DNA from: an uncultured Prevotellaceae bacterium
Lineage (GTDB): Bacteria > Bacteroidota > Bacteroidia > Bacteroidales > Bacteroidaceae
Length of the DNA: 8,181 nt
Assembly (NCBI GenBank): GCA_946403615.1
Contig: CAMJAO010000082.1
Coordinates: 1 to 8,181 of the forward strand
Reading direction: 5' to 3'
Shown: positions 1-5,885 of the stretch, piece by piece
How the letters are laid out: each line of letters opens with the position of its first letter
Position numbering within the stretch: position 1 is the first letter of the stretch
Position numbers and translations under genes: made by a program
Notes under the pieces: generated by a model
Told to the model about the DNA's origin: nothing
Seen by the model: only the letters and a program-made list of their open reading frames with translations
The model's database searches: none

Positions 1-122
1 TCCTTACCGACCTTCCTGATGGAAAAGGTCTTGCCAACTTGTCTGGCTCCTGTTACCAACAGAGAACGCTTGTCGTTAAGTAGAAAGTTACGTATTAGCT
101 CGTCAGCTTTGCGTTTTACCAT
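1..122 (-). CDS. AAA ATPase, N-terminal fragment (DUF4143-type, partial)
   Basis: The minus strand from the ATG at 122-120 reads MVKRKADELIRNF, then LLNDKRSLLVTGARQVGKTF, then SIRKVGK to the window edge. GARQVGKT is a Walker A (P-loop) motif about 30 residues from the start. A short Lys/Arg-rich leader followed by a LLVTGARQVGKT-like strand and loop is typical of the large AAA_14/DUF4143 ATPase family, which is abundant in Bacteroidota and has mostly unknown function. Only about 40 codons are visible, so the DUF4143 C-terminal half cannot be confirmed. The start is supported by a -7 promoter box (144-151) that places transcription initiation about 15 nt upstream. The gene is divergent from the exported protein at 461, and the 33-bp repeat array lies just upstream of its promoter. 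Confidence 0.82.
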   Translation of the reverse strand, partial: MVKRKADELIRNFLLNDKRSLLVTGARQVGKTFSIRKVGK

Positions 123-143
123 ATCAACTTGTCTTTGTGCGTG

Positions 144-172
144 CAAAGATACAATATTTTACTTAAATACAA
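144..172 (-). promoter_or_regulatory. Promoter of the partial ATPase gene
   Basis: On the minus strand, TATCTTTG (151-144) matches the Bacteroidota -7 consensus TAnnTTTG. A TTG (172-170) lies 18 bases upstream as a candidate -33 element. Transcription would begin near 137, giving a leader of about 15 nt before the ATG at 122. The -7 box lies in an imperfect dyad (129-154) whose arms are TTGTCTTTG and CAAAGATACAA, which might be an operator. Confidence 0.6.
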
Positions 173-192
173 GCACAAATATCAAATAAAAT

Positions 193-304
193 ACACTTTT
201 CCAATGAAAATAATTAGATATTCTTACACTTTTCCAATACAAATAATTACACTTTTTTACACTTTTCCAATGCAAGTAATTAGATATTCTTACACTTTTC
301 CAAT
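193..304. repeat. 33-bp direct repeat array, about 3.4 copies
   Basis: Units begin at 193, 226, 259 and 292, an exact 33-base period. All four share the 13-base core ACACTTTTCCAAT. Units 1 and 3 agree at 31 of 33 positions and continue with TAATTAGATATTCTT. Unit 2 diverges in its second half, which carries an extra partial core (ACACTTTTTT), and unit 4 is only the core. The array is very AT-rich. It occupies the roughly 340-base gap (123-460) between the divergent ATPase and exported-protein genes, together with the two promoters, and starts about 20 bases upstream of the ATPase -33 element. No gene is evident here: because 33 is a multiple of 3, both strands stay open with 11-residue repeating peptides, which is a by-product of the repeat. 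The placement suggests a binding-site array, but the function is unknown. Confidence 0.85.
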
Positions 305-386
305 TTATTTTTAATACAATTGTTTTTGATGATGACCTCAACTGAAAAAGTTATCTGGTCGTTGATTTTTTTTTCTCTCTTTTTCC

Positions 387-417
387 TTGCCGTTTTCATA
401 CAAATCCTTTATCTTTG
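387..417 (+). promoter_or_regulatory. Promoter of the small exported protein gene
   Basis: TATCTTTG at 410-417 matches the Bacteroidota -7 box TAnnTTTG, with TTG at 387-389 exactly 20 bases upstream as the -33 element. Transcription would start near 424, leaving a leader of about 37 nt before the chosen ATG at 461. It rules out the longer upstream reading (from 320), which would put coding sequence through the promoter. Confidence 0.7.
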
Positions 418-460
418 CAACGAAATGAAACGATTATGGCAAAAACAAATCATTAATACT

Positions 461-892
461 ATGAGAAAATATATCTTTTTATTCGCCGCGTTTTTCACCA
501 TGCTGGCGGCTGGCGCTGCCAACGCACGTAATGAAGGAAATCCGGGTGTCAACGATGTCCAACGTACGCAAGGGGGAGTCATCGAGTATGAAGGCACCAT
601 CGGACAGTATCCCGTGGAGTTTACGTTCATGAACTTGCACATGGGCAACGGTTTGGAGTTCTATTACCAGTACAAGACCATCAAGGTGAACAACGGTGAA
701 CCCATCGAGCTGGTCTATCAAAAGTCGAAAGGTGAATACGATGTCTATCACGAGTATATCAATGGCAAACATACCGGCACATTCACCATCATACGCACCA
801 ATACAACCATCAAAGGCACGTTCCGCAACTCAAAAGGCAAGACCTATAAGGTCAATGCCCACATGGTGAGGTCTAATTACGCTGAGGAATAA
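461..892 (+). CDS. Small exported protein of unknown function (143 aa)
   Basis: The protein begins MRKYIFLFAAFFTMLAAGAA, a signal peptide with a short basic start, a hydrophobic core and a likely signal peptidase I site after Ala22 (A-N-A). The mature part of about 120 residues looks all-beta, with alternating hydrophobic and polar stretches. It shows an ordered pattern: YEGTIGQYPVEFTF (43-56), EFYYQYKTI (66-74), YDVYHEYINGKHTGTFTI (93-110), then IKGTFRNSKGKTYKV (117-131). This spacing of G-x-IG-x-YPV, YYxY, E-x-x-NGK-x-TGTF and GTF-x-NSKGK recalls a loosely defined family of secreted bacterial beta-rich proteins without an assigned activity; that link is from memory of the pattern. No catalytic motif or membrane anchor is visible. 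ATG 461 is preferred over in-frame ATG 425, which would lie almost at the transcription start and lengthen the basic region of the signal peptide. It appears to be a single-gene unit. Confidence 0.8.
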   Translation: MRKYIFLFAAFFTMLAAGAANARNEGNPGVNDVQRTQGGVIEYEGTIGQYPVEFTFMNLHMGNGLEFYYQYKTIKVNNGEPIELVYQKSKGEYDVYHEYINGKHTGTFTIIRTNTTIKGTFRNSKGKTYKVNAHMVRSNYAEE

Positions 893-927
893 GGAGGGGG
901 GCTACGCCCGAAGGTACTCACACTCGG

Positions 928-953
928 AAAAATGCAAATAAATTTGCTTTTTC
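928..953 (+). other. AT-rich hairpin before fabD, possible weak terminator
   Basis: GCAAA (934-938) pairs with TTTGC (943-947) around a four-base loop. After one bulged T, AAAAA (928-932) pairs with TTTTT (948-952), and G927 pairs with C953. The hairpin plus T-run could act as a weak intrinsic terminator for the gene ending at 892. Its right arm also contains TTTG (943-946), the candidate -33 element of the fabD promoter, so the structure may instead belong to promoter control. Confidence 0.45.
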
Positions 954-974
954 GCTCGCTTAATCGTACCTTTG
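943..974 (+). promoter_or_regulatory. Promoter of the fabD-amylase-AlaX-like operon
   Basis: TTTG at 943-946 is separated by 20 bases from TACCTTTG at 967-974, an excellent fit to the Bacteroidota -33/-7 promoter (TTTG, then TAnnTTTG). Initiation near 981 would give a leader of about 30 nt before fabD. No comparable promoter is seen in the short gaps before the next two genes, so this one probably drives all three. Confidence 0.75.
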
Positions 975-1010
975 CACCCGATTTATTTATATACTAATAA
1001 TTAAGGTAAA

Positions 1011-1898
1011 ATGAAAGCATTTGTTTTCCCCGGTCAGGGGGCTCAGTTTGTGGGTATGGGCAAGGATCTCTATGACAACAACCCACTGGCAAAAGAACTG
1101 TTTGAGAAAGCTAATGACATTCTCGGTTACAGAATTACAGATATTATGTTCGAGGGCACCGACGAGGACCTCCGTCAGACAAAGGTGACTCAACCCGCCG
1201 TGTTCCTCCACAGCGTCATCAGCGCTCTGTGCATGGGCGACGATTTCCAACCCGCCATGACGGCCGGACACTCGCTCGGCGAGTTCTCCGCCCTCGTCGC
1301 CGCCGGCGCTCTGAGTTTCGAAGACGGTCTGCGCCTGGTCTATGCTCGTGCCATGGCCATGCAGAAGGCTTGCGAGGCTGCTCCCTCTACGATGGCTGCC
1401 ATCGTCGGTCTGGCTGACGATAAAATCGAGGAGATTTGTGCCGAGGTAAACCGCGAGGGATATGTCGTGGTGCCCGCCAACTACAACTGTCCGGGTCAGC
1501 TCGTGATCTCCGGCAATGTGGAGGCTATCAACGAGGCTTGCGAGAAGATCAAGGCCGCTGGTGCCAAACGCGCTCTGCCCTTGAAAGTGGGTGGCGCTTT
1601 CCACTCTCCGCTCATGCAACCCGCGAAAGACGAGTTGCAGGCTGCCATCGAGAAGACGGACATCAAGGCTCCCAAATGCCCTGTCTATCAGAATGTGGAT
1701 GGCAAACCTCATACCGATCCTGCTGAGATCAAAGCGAACCTCATCGCTCAACTCACTTCGTCGGTGCGCTGGACTCAGTGCGTGCAGAATATGATTGCCG
1801 ACGGTGCTGACGACTTCACCGAGTGTGGTCCTGGCAAGGCACTTCAGGGCATGATTGCACGCATCGATCGCAATGTTTGTGCTCACAGCATAGTATAA
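1011..1898 (+). CDS. fabD: Malonyl-CoA:acyl carrier protein transacylase FabD
   Basis: FabD moves the malonyl group from malonyl-CoA to the phosphopantetheine arm of acyl carrier protein, supplying the extender unit for cytoplasmic type II fatty acid synthesis. The protein is 295 aa, close to the usual length near 300, and appears complete. It starts with the family's oxyanion-loop motif FPGQGAQFVGMG (residues 6-17). The nucleophile elbow GHSLGE gives the catalytic serine as Ser88. Arg113 in YARAMAMQ corresponds to the arginine that binds the malonyl carboxylate. His198 in GGAFHSPLM is the catalytic histidine, and the C-terminal GPGKALQGM segment is also typical. The start is fixed by the FPGQGAQ N-terminus and a promoter about 30 nt upstream; AAGG a few bases before the ATG is a weak ribosome-binding site. 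The downstream amylase gene begins 6 nt after the stop, implying coupled expression. Confidence 0.97.
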   Translation: MKAFVFPGQGAQFVGMGKDLYDNNPLAKELFEKANDILGYRITDIMFEGTDEDLRQTKVTQPAVFLHSVISALCMGDDFQPAMTAGHSLGEFSALVAAGALSFEDGLRLVYARAMAMQKACEAAPSTMAAIVGLADDKIEEICAEVNREGYVVVPANYNCPGQLVISGNVEAINEACEKIKAAGAKRALPLKVGGAFHSPLMQPAKDELQAAIEKTDIKAPKCPVYQNVDGKPHTDPAEIKANLIAQLTSSVRWTQCVQNMIADGADDFTECGPGKALQGMIARIDRNVCAHSIV

Positions 1899-1904
1899 AG
1901 TTTG

Positions 1905-3620
1905 ATGGTTCAAAGTTCAAAGTTAATCGTCTATCAGATGTTTACACGCCTTTTCAGTAATAAGGGAAAGGCGTGTAAACCTTATGGCTCTATTGAAGAT
2001 AACGGGTCGGGTAAGTTCAACGACATAGATGATGCCACGCTCCGCCGCATCCGTGAGATGGGTGTCACCCATGTTTGGTTCACGGGTGTCATCCGTCATG
2101 CCTCGCAGACCGATTATTCGGCCTACGGCATACCAGCGCAGCATCCCGACGTGGTGAAGGGTAGGGCAGGGTCGCCTTACGCTATCACTGACTACTACGA
2201 TGTCGATCCCGACCTGGCAGTGGATGTCAATAACCGAATGGCGGAGTTAGAGGCGCTCATCGAGCGCACCCATAGGGCTGGCATGAAGGTGATTGTCGAC
2301 TTCGTACCCAATCATGTGGCACGGCAGTATCATTCTATATGTAAGCCAGAAGGGGTGAAAGACCTCGGGGAGAATGATGACACCAACATGCACTTCTCTA
2401 CACGCAATAACTTCTATTATTGCTGGGGACAACCCCTCGACCTCTCCGACATTTCTCCTGCCCCCTGCCCCTTGCCCCCTGCCCCCGAAACAGCCCCCAG
2501 CTCCTTGCCCCCTGCCCCCTATACCGAACACCCCGCGAAAGCCACGGGCAACGACCAATTCTCATGCAAACCCGGAAAGAACGACTGGTATGAGACGGTG
2601 AAACTCAATTATGGCATTGACTACTGCGATGCCGGGGGACGCTCGGAGCATTTCAACCCCATTCCCGACACATGGAGCAAGATGACCGATATCCTTCTCT
2701 TCTGGGCGCAGAAGGGCGTGGACGGCTTCCGTTGCGACATGGCCGAGATGGTGCCCTCCGCTTTCTGGCATTGGGCCACCGATAAGGTGAAATACATTTA
2801 TCACGATAAAATCTTCATCGGCGAGGTCTATGACCCGTCGCAATACCGCAATTATATCGCTGCCGGATTCGACTACCTTTATGATAAGGTGGGTATGTAC
2901 GACTGTATCCGTGATGTCATCTGCGGGCATCGCCGGGCAGCTGACATCACAGCTCAATGGCAAAAGACCGACGACATACGCGACCACATGCTCTATTTCC
3001 TTGAGAATCATGACGAGCAGCGCATCGCATCTGATTTCTTCGCAGGAAATGCTCAGAAGGGCATTCCCGGACTCATCGTCAGCGCATTGCTGATGAACAA
3101 CCCCTTGATGGTTTACGCCGGACAGGAGTTCGGCGAACAGGGGATGGATGCCGAAGGTTTCAGTGGCCGCGACGGGCGCACCACCATCTTCGACTATTGG
3201 ACGGTGGATACGCTGCGCAGGGGGTATTACGACCGCCGCCGATTGAAAAAAGAGGAACGGCAGTTGTGCGACACTTACCAAAAAATCATGCGTATGGCAA
3301 ATGATGAGAATGCGTTCCGCGAGGGCGTCTCTTTCGACCTCATGTATGTCAATCCTCAACTCGCCGACCGCCAGTTCGCGTTCCTGCGCAAAGCGGGCAC
3401 GGAGGTGATGTTGGTCGTTGCCAATTTTGATGACAAGGCGGCCGATGTCGATGTCAATATCCCGTCGCACGCCTTTGACTACCTCCAATTGCCGGAGCGG
3501 TCTTTCTCTGCTACCGACTTGCTGACGGGCGAGAAAACGACCGGAGCACTCTCGGCCTCGGCACCTGTTCATCTCATGGTGCCAGCACTCGGGGGCGTGG
3601 TCCTCAAACTGAAATTGTAA
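1905..3620 (+). CDS. Cytoplasmic GH13 alpha-amylase-family glycoside hydrolase
   Basis: This 571-aa enzyme has no signal peptide and should act in the cytoplasm on alpha-glucans or maltooligosaccharides; exact specificity cannot be read here. All four conserved GH13 regions are present: region I DFVPNH (132-137), region II GFRCD with nucleophile Asp278, region III IGEVYD with acid/base Glu307, and region IV ENHD with transition-state Asp370. The C-terminal part (about 450-571) looks like the usual beta-sandwich domain. Residues about 184-206 form a Pro-rich segment (SPAPCPLPPAPE, then SSLPPAPY) encoded by a CCCCTGC-type tandem repeat, lying between GQPLDLS and the EHPAKATGND segment. The N-terminus MVQSSKL is also encoded by a TTCAAAG repeat, so the ancestral protein may have started nearer SKLIVYQMF. 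ATG 1905 is chosen over the TTG at 1902. The gene follows fabD by 6 nt and is probably co-transcribed with it. Confidence 0.9.
   Translation: MVQSSKLIVYQMFTRLFSNKGKACKPYGSIEDNGSGKFNDIDDATLRRIREMGVTHVWFTGVIRHASQTDYSAYGIPAQHPDVVKGRAGSPYAITDYYDVDPDLAVDVNNRMAELEALIERTHRAGMKVIVDFVPNHVARQYHSICKPEGVKDLGENDDTNMHFSTRNNFYYCWGQPLDLSDISPAPCPLPPAPETAPSSLPPAPYTEHPAKATGNDQFSCKPGKNDWYETVKLNYGIDYCDAGGRSEHFNPIPDTWSKMTDILLFWAQKGVDGFRCDMAEMVPSAFWHWATDKVKYIYHDKIFIGEVYDPSQYRNYIAAGFDYLYDKVGMYDCIRDVICGHRRAADITAQWQKTDDIRDHMLYFLENHDEQRIASDFFAGNAQKGIPGLIVSALLMNNPLMVYAGQEFGEQGMDAEGFSGRDGRTTIFDYWTVDTLRRGYYDRRRLKKEERQLCDTYQKIMRMANDENAFREGVSFDLMYVNPQLADRQFAFLRKAGTEVMLVVANFDDKAADVDVNIPSHAFDYLQLPERSFSATDLLTGEKTTGALSASAPVHLMVPALGGVVLKLKL
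1909..1922 (+). repeat. TTCAAAG heptamer repeat at the amylase start
   Basis: Two perfect TTCAAAG heptamers (1909-1915 and 1916-1922) followed by TTAAT lie directly after the amylase ATG at 1905, and encode V-Q-S-S-K-L together with the flanking bases. Short runs of this kind behave as short tandemly repeated repetitive sequences. Here the repeat covers the translation start of a coupled gene, so copy-number slippage would shift the frame unless three units were gained or lost. Confidence 0.6.
2455..2520 (+). repeat. CCCCTGC heptamer repeat inside the amylase gene
   Basis: This 66-base C-rich block consists of CCCCTGC and CCCTTGC heptamers in two clusters (about 2455-2486 and 2502-2520) separated by a degenerate CGAAACAGCCCCCAGCT stretch. 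It has almost no G outside the TGC steps and contrasts sharply with the flanking coding sequence. It stays in frame with GH13 and adds a Pro/Ala/Ser/Leu-rich segment of about 22 residues before the EHPAKATGND segment. The period of seven is not a multiple of three, so only the total length keeps the gene open. Confidence 0.8.
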
Positions 3621-3648
3621 TGGTTTAACCCTCAATACTCATCCCTCC

Positions 3649-4149
3649 ATGGCTGATTATATACTCAATGAACACAACAAAGAGGAATTTCCTCCCGCAC
3701 ACACTGCCGAACATCTGCTCAATCAACTGATGGTGAGAAAATACGGTTGTGAACGCTCGCGCAATGCGCACATCGAACGCAAAAAGAGCAAAATCACCTA
3801 TGTCCTGCCGCAAAAACCTGACAGAAAAGCGGAAAAGGAGATAGAGCGCGAGATGAATGAACTCATCCAACAGGACATGCCCGTCACCTTCCAATTTGTG
3901 TCGCGGGCAGAACTGGAGGGTATCATCATGGAGGCTGAGCCCGATTCTCCCGAAGCTCGTCTGTCATTGGAGAGGTTGCCCGATGATGCCAGCGACACCA
4001 TCCGTCTGGTGCGCATCGGCGATTATGATGTCTGCCCCTGTATCGGAAAGCACGTTCGTTCCACTTCACAAATCGGACGTTTCGAAATGCTCGGCACCAA
4101 CTGGGATGAGATGGAGCACACCTTCCGCATCCGATTCAAAATCGTTTAG
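3649..4149 (+). CDS. AlaX-like trans-editing domain protein (tRNA SAD fold, 166 aa)
   Basis: The protein carries the two-part zinc site of the alanyl/threonyl-tRNA synthetase editing domain: H-x3-H in AHTAEHLLNQLM (His18, His22) and C-x3-H in CPCIGKHV (Cys131, His135). The stretches HIERKKSKITYV (41-52) and TSQIGRFEML followed by FRIRFKIV at the C-terminus also fit this fold. At 166 aa with no synthetase domains it resembles the small free-standing AlaX proteins, which hydrolyse mischarged tRNA (typically Ser-tRNA(Ala)) in the cytoplasm. The usual CGGTH loop is CIGKH here, so substrate choice may differ. The charged helix at about 58-73 (KPDRKAEKEIEREMNE) lies in the insertion between the two motifs. 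It starts 28 nt after the amylase stop and is probably the last gene of the fabD operon. Family placement rests on the motifs only. Confidence 0.82.
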   Translation: MADYILNEHNKEEFPPAHTAEHLLNQLMVRKYGCERSRNAHIERKKSKITYVLPQKPDRKAEKEIEREMNELIQQDMPVTFQFVSRAELEGIIMEAEPDSPEARLSLERLPDDASDTIRLVRIGDYDVCPCIGKHVRSTSQIGRFEMLGTNWDEMEHTFRIRFKIV

Positions 4150-4155
4150 GATTTT

Positions 4156-4264
4156 TTGTTGAGGGTTTAGTGTTTAGGGTTTAGGGTTGAGTGCTCTTCA
4201 CGGTTTCGTGTTGAGGATTCTTCTTGTTTAGTGTTTAGTGTTCTTCGCGGTTTCGTGCTTGAGG
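4156..4264. repeat. GTTTAGG-type heptamer repeats and a 48-base-spaced direct repeat
   Basis: The gap between the convergent AlaX-like and CotH genes (4150-4305) holds heptamer runs: GGGTTTA, GTGTTTA, GGGTTTA and GGGTTGA at about 4163-4190, and GTTTAGTGTTTAGTG at 4226-4240. A longer imperfect duplication links them: AGTGCTCTTCACGGTTTCGT (4190-4209) recurs as AGTGTTCTTCGCGGTTTCGT (4238-4257), and both copies lead into a TTGAGG. The remainder (4265-4305) shows nothing recognisable, and I see no convincing GC-rich terminator for either convergent gene. Confidence 0.75.
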
Positions 4265-4305
4265 CATGCACCATTCATCGCGATTGTCGTGCGGCGTGTG
4301 TCATG

Positions 4306-5847
4306 TCACTTCTGCCATATTTTCCTGACAGTAGCATCGCTGAAGCGGACAATGTTCAGACCCGGTTGCAATGCCCCCCGCCTGACACCATCGGCAGAAT
4401 AGATGGCCTGCAGCCTCGGCTCCCGATGCCGTGGTGAAGTGATTGTGGCCGGAACATATCCCAGCTGCTCGTCAAGCCATGCGATACGGGCGGCGGCGAA
4501 GTTCTTCACATAAGCCACCTCCTCAGCATACGTCGTGGCATCCAGATAATAGTTCTGATAGAGGACCTCGCCCCAGCGGGGCCATGCTTCATGGTCGCGG
4601 TCGGCAGCGCCGTATGCCGTAAGCAGGGTGGCAAGCGAATCGACAGCGGCAGGCACGTCGGCATATTTCCCCTGGCGGTAGGTCGCATATCGGGCTTTCA
4701 GCTCTGCTACATACGAGGGGTCTTGCATGAGGCGGTCAAACCAGAACGGCATCTTCGTGCCCAAGCCGGCATCGTTGTTTTTGTATGTCCAGATGTCGGT
4801 CATGTATCCGGTATGGATGTTCTCGAAGTCGGGCAGCCCCCAGGCCAGGTCCATATCCCAAATCGTCATCTTGAATCGGGGATCCACACTGTCACGATGC
4901 TTGTAGAGATAGGTGCTCAGACGGTAGCCGTCGATGTTGTTGGCTATCTCTGTGGATAGTTCATAGTCGATAAACGAGGTGACGTCGATATGCTGCCTGT
5001 AGCCCTTGTCTGCATCCATGAAGTCGTCGGAAGCCAGCGCATCCTCAAAAGCGTCGAAACGGCTGTCGATGTATGCTCGCTGCGCCTCCGTTATCTCATC
5101 CCAAGACGGGTCGGTATATTGCATCCAGATGGTTTTGTCGGTGAACACCTCGCCAGCCGTGTTCGTGGGGTGATACTTACTGGCATGTGTCAGCTCCTCG
5201 TCGTTGCGGTCGATGCAGACGATATAACCACCCGTCAACTTGTCGCCGTCATCGCCTGGCGACTTGATGTTCAGGCGTCCGGCACCTGTGCGCACGCGTT
5301 CCGTAAGACAGTGCACGCCATAATAGATGCCGTCAAGGATCAGTTCGCAGTAGCGTGTCTTCGGCACATACTCAAAATAACCTTCCGCAAGCGAAAGCGA
5401 GAGCGCGTTGCGAATCAGCGAACGGTCGTTGTAGGGCGCCAGAAGGCACCAGTCGTTGTCGTTGCCCATACCCAGGAGCGAAGCCTTGCGCTTCGCACCG
5501 TTGTTCTCGTAGCTGTCTGTCAGCAGCTTGATTGAATACGGTTTCTTGGCTGAGTATGTGAACGAAGAGTTGCCACGATATTTGATGCCGATATAGCCTT
5601 CGTCATCTACCGTCTGTCCGGGGTGCGCTATCGTGTCGTCATAGTTCAACCCTTCGGGGTTGTTCACGATTTTCATATAGGCAGAGACACGCTCCTCTCT
5701 GTCTATCTCGTGTCCCAGGGTGTTGATGAACACGATGGGCAGGTTGGTCTCGCCGATGTGGATGTCCTTCACCACAGGCGGGTTGTTCTGTGCCATGGCA
5801 ACACAGCTCAGCATAGAAAAGAGGATGAACAATAACTTTATTTTCAT
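4306..5847 (-). CDS. Exported CotH-kinase-family protein with C-terminal sorting-like tail
   Basis: This 513-aa protein begins with a signal peptide, MKIKLLFILFSMLSCVAMA, probably cut after Ala19. CotH-family motifs follow in order: IKYRGNSSF (88-96) with AKKPYSIKL (100-108), the candidate ATP-binding lysine region; APYNDRSLIRNALS (137-150); CELILDGIYYGVHCLTERV (167-185); NNIDGYRLSTYLYKHRD (303-319); and WDMDLAWG (330-337), whose Asp331 and Asp333 fit metal-binding positions. CotH proteins are atypical protein kinases known from Bacillus spore coats; in Bacteroidota the substrates are unknown. The C-terminus (about 479-513) reads LQAIYSADGVRRGALQ then PGLNIVRFSDATVRK, like a short type IX secretion-type tail. 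Cys15 in MLSC is a poor lipobox. A -7 promoter box lies 39 bases upstream. The gene is convergent with the fabD operon and downstream of, but separately promoted from, the toxin-antitoxin pair. Confidence 0.9.
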   Translation of the reverse strand: MKIKLLFILFSMLSCVAMAQNNPPVVKDIHIGETNLPIVFINTLGHEIDREERVSAYMKIVNNPEGLNYDDTIAHPGQTVDDEGYIGIKYRGNSSFTYSAKKPYSIKLLTDSYENNGAKRKASLLGMGNDNDWCLLAPYNDRSLIRNALSLSLAEGYFEYVPKTRYCELILDGIYYGVHCLTERVRTGAGRLNIKSPGDDGDKLTGGYIVCIDRNDEELTHASKYHPTNTAGEVFTDKTIWMQYTDPSWDEITEAQRAYIDSRFDAFEDALASDDFMDADKGYRQHIDVTSFIDYELSTEIANNIDGYRLSTYLYKHRDSVDPRFKMTIWDMDLAWGLPDFENIHTGYMTDIWTYKNNDAGLGTKMPFWFDRLMQDPSYVAELKARYATYRQGKYADVPAAVDSLATLLTAYGAADRDHEAWPRWGEVLYQNYYLDATTYAEEVAYVKNFAAARIAWLDEQLGYVPATITSPRHREPRLQAIYSADGVRRGALQPGLNIVRFSDATVRKIWQK

Positions 5848-5885
5848 TTTGGTACGATATATTTAGATTGCTTCTTATTTGGAGG

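Noticed and set aside
193..304. CRISPR array.
   Set aside because: The variable parts are only about 20 bases, largely shared between units, and no cas gene is present; it is a direct-repeat array of another kind.
129..341. Small open frames on both strands across the 33-bp array (61 and 60 aa).
   Set aside because: Their repeating 11-residue pattern follows from a 33-base AT-rich repeat staying in frame; there is no promoter or start context that fits, and both strands are open equally.
320..460. Longer N-terminal reading of the exported protein, beginning at 320 or 425.
   Set aside because: It would run through or start at the TATCTTTG promoter (410-417); the signal peptide is well formed from ATG 461.
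987..1913. 308-aa open frame antisense to fabD.
   Set aside because: FabD is certain from its catalytic motifs; the antisense product has no recognisable domain and is a shadow of the coding strand.
2562..3635. 357-aa open frame antisense to the amylase gene.
   Set aside because: It covers the GH13 catalytic regions in reverse and has no recognisable features; it reflects codon bias of the real gene.
4156..4192. Eukaryotic telomere contamination (TTTAGGG repeats).
   Set aside because: The run is short, imperfect and embedded between bacterial genes, and other unrelated heptamer runs occur in the same operon.
4990..5535. 181-aa plus-strand open frame opposite the CotH gene.
   Set aside because: The minus strand carries an intact CotH family protein with signal peptide and motifs; the plus-strand product resembles nothing and lacks a promoter.
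5801..5809. Possible lipoprotein signal in the CotH protein (MLSC, Cys15).
   Set aside because: The residue three before the cysteine is Met instead of the usual Leu/Val/Ile, and AMA-Q at 17-20 makes a better signal peptidase I site.
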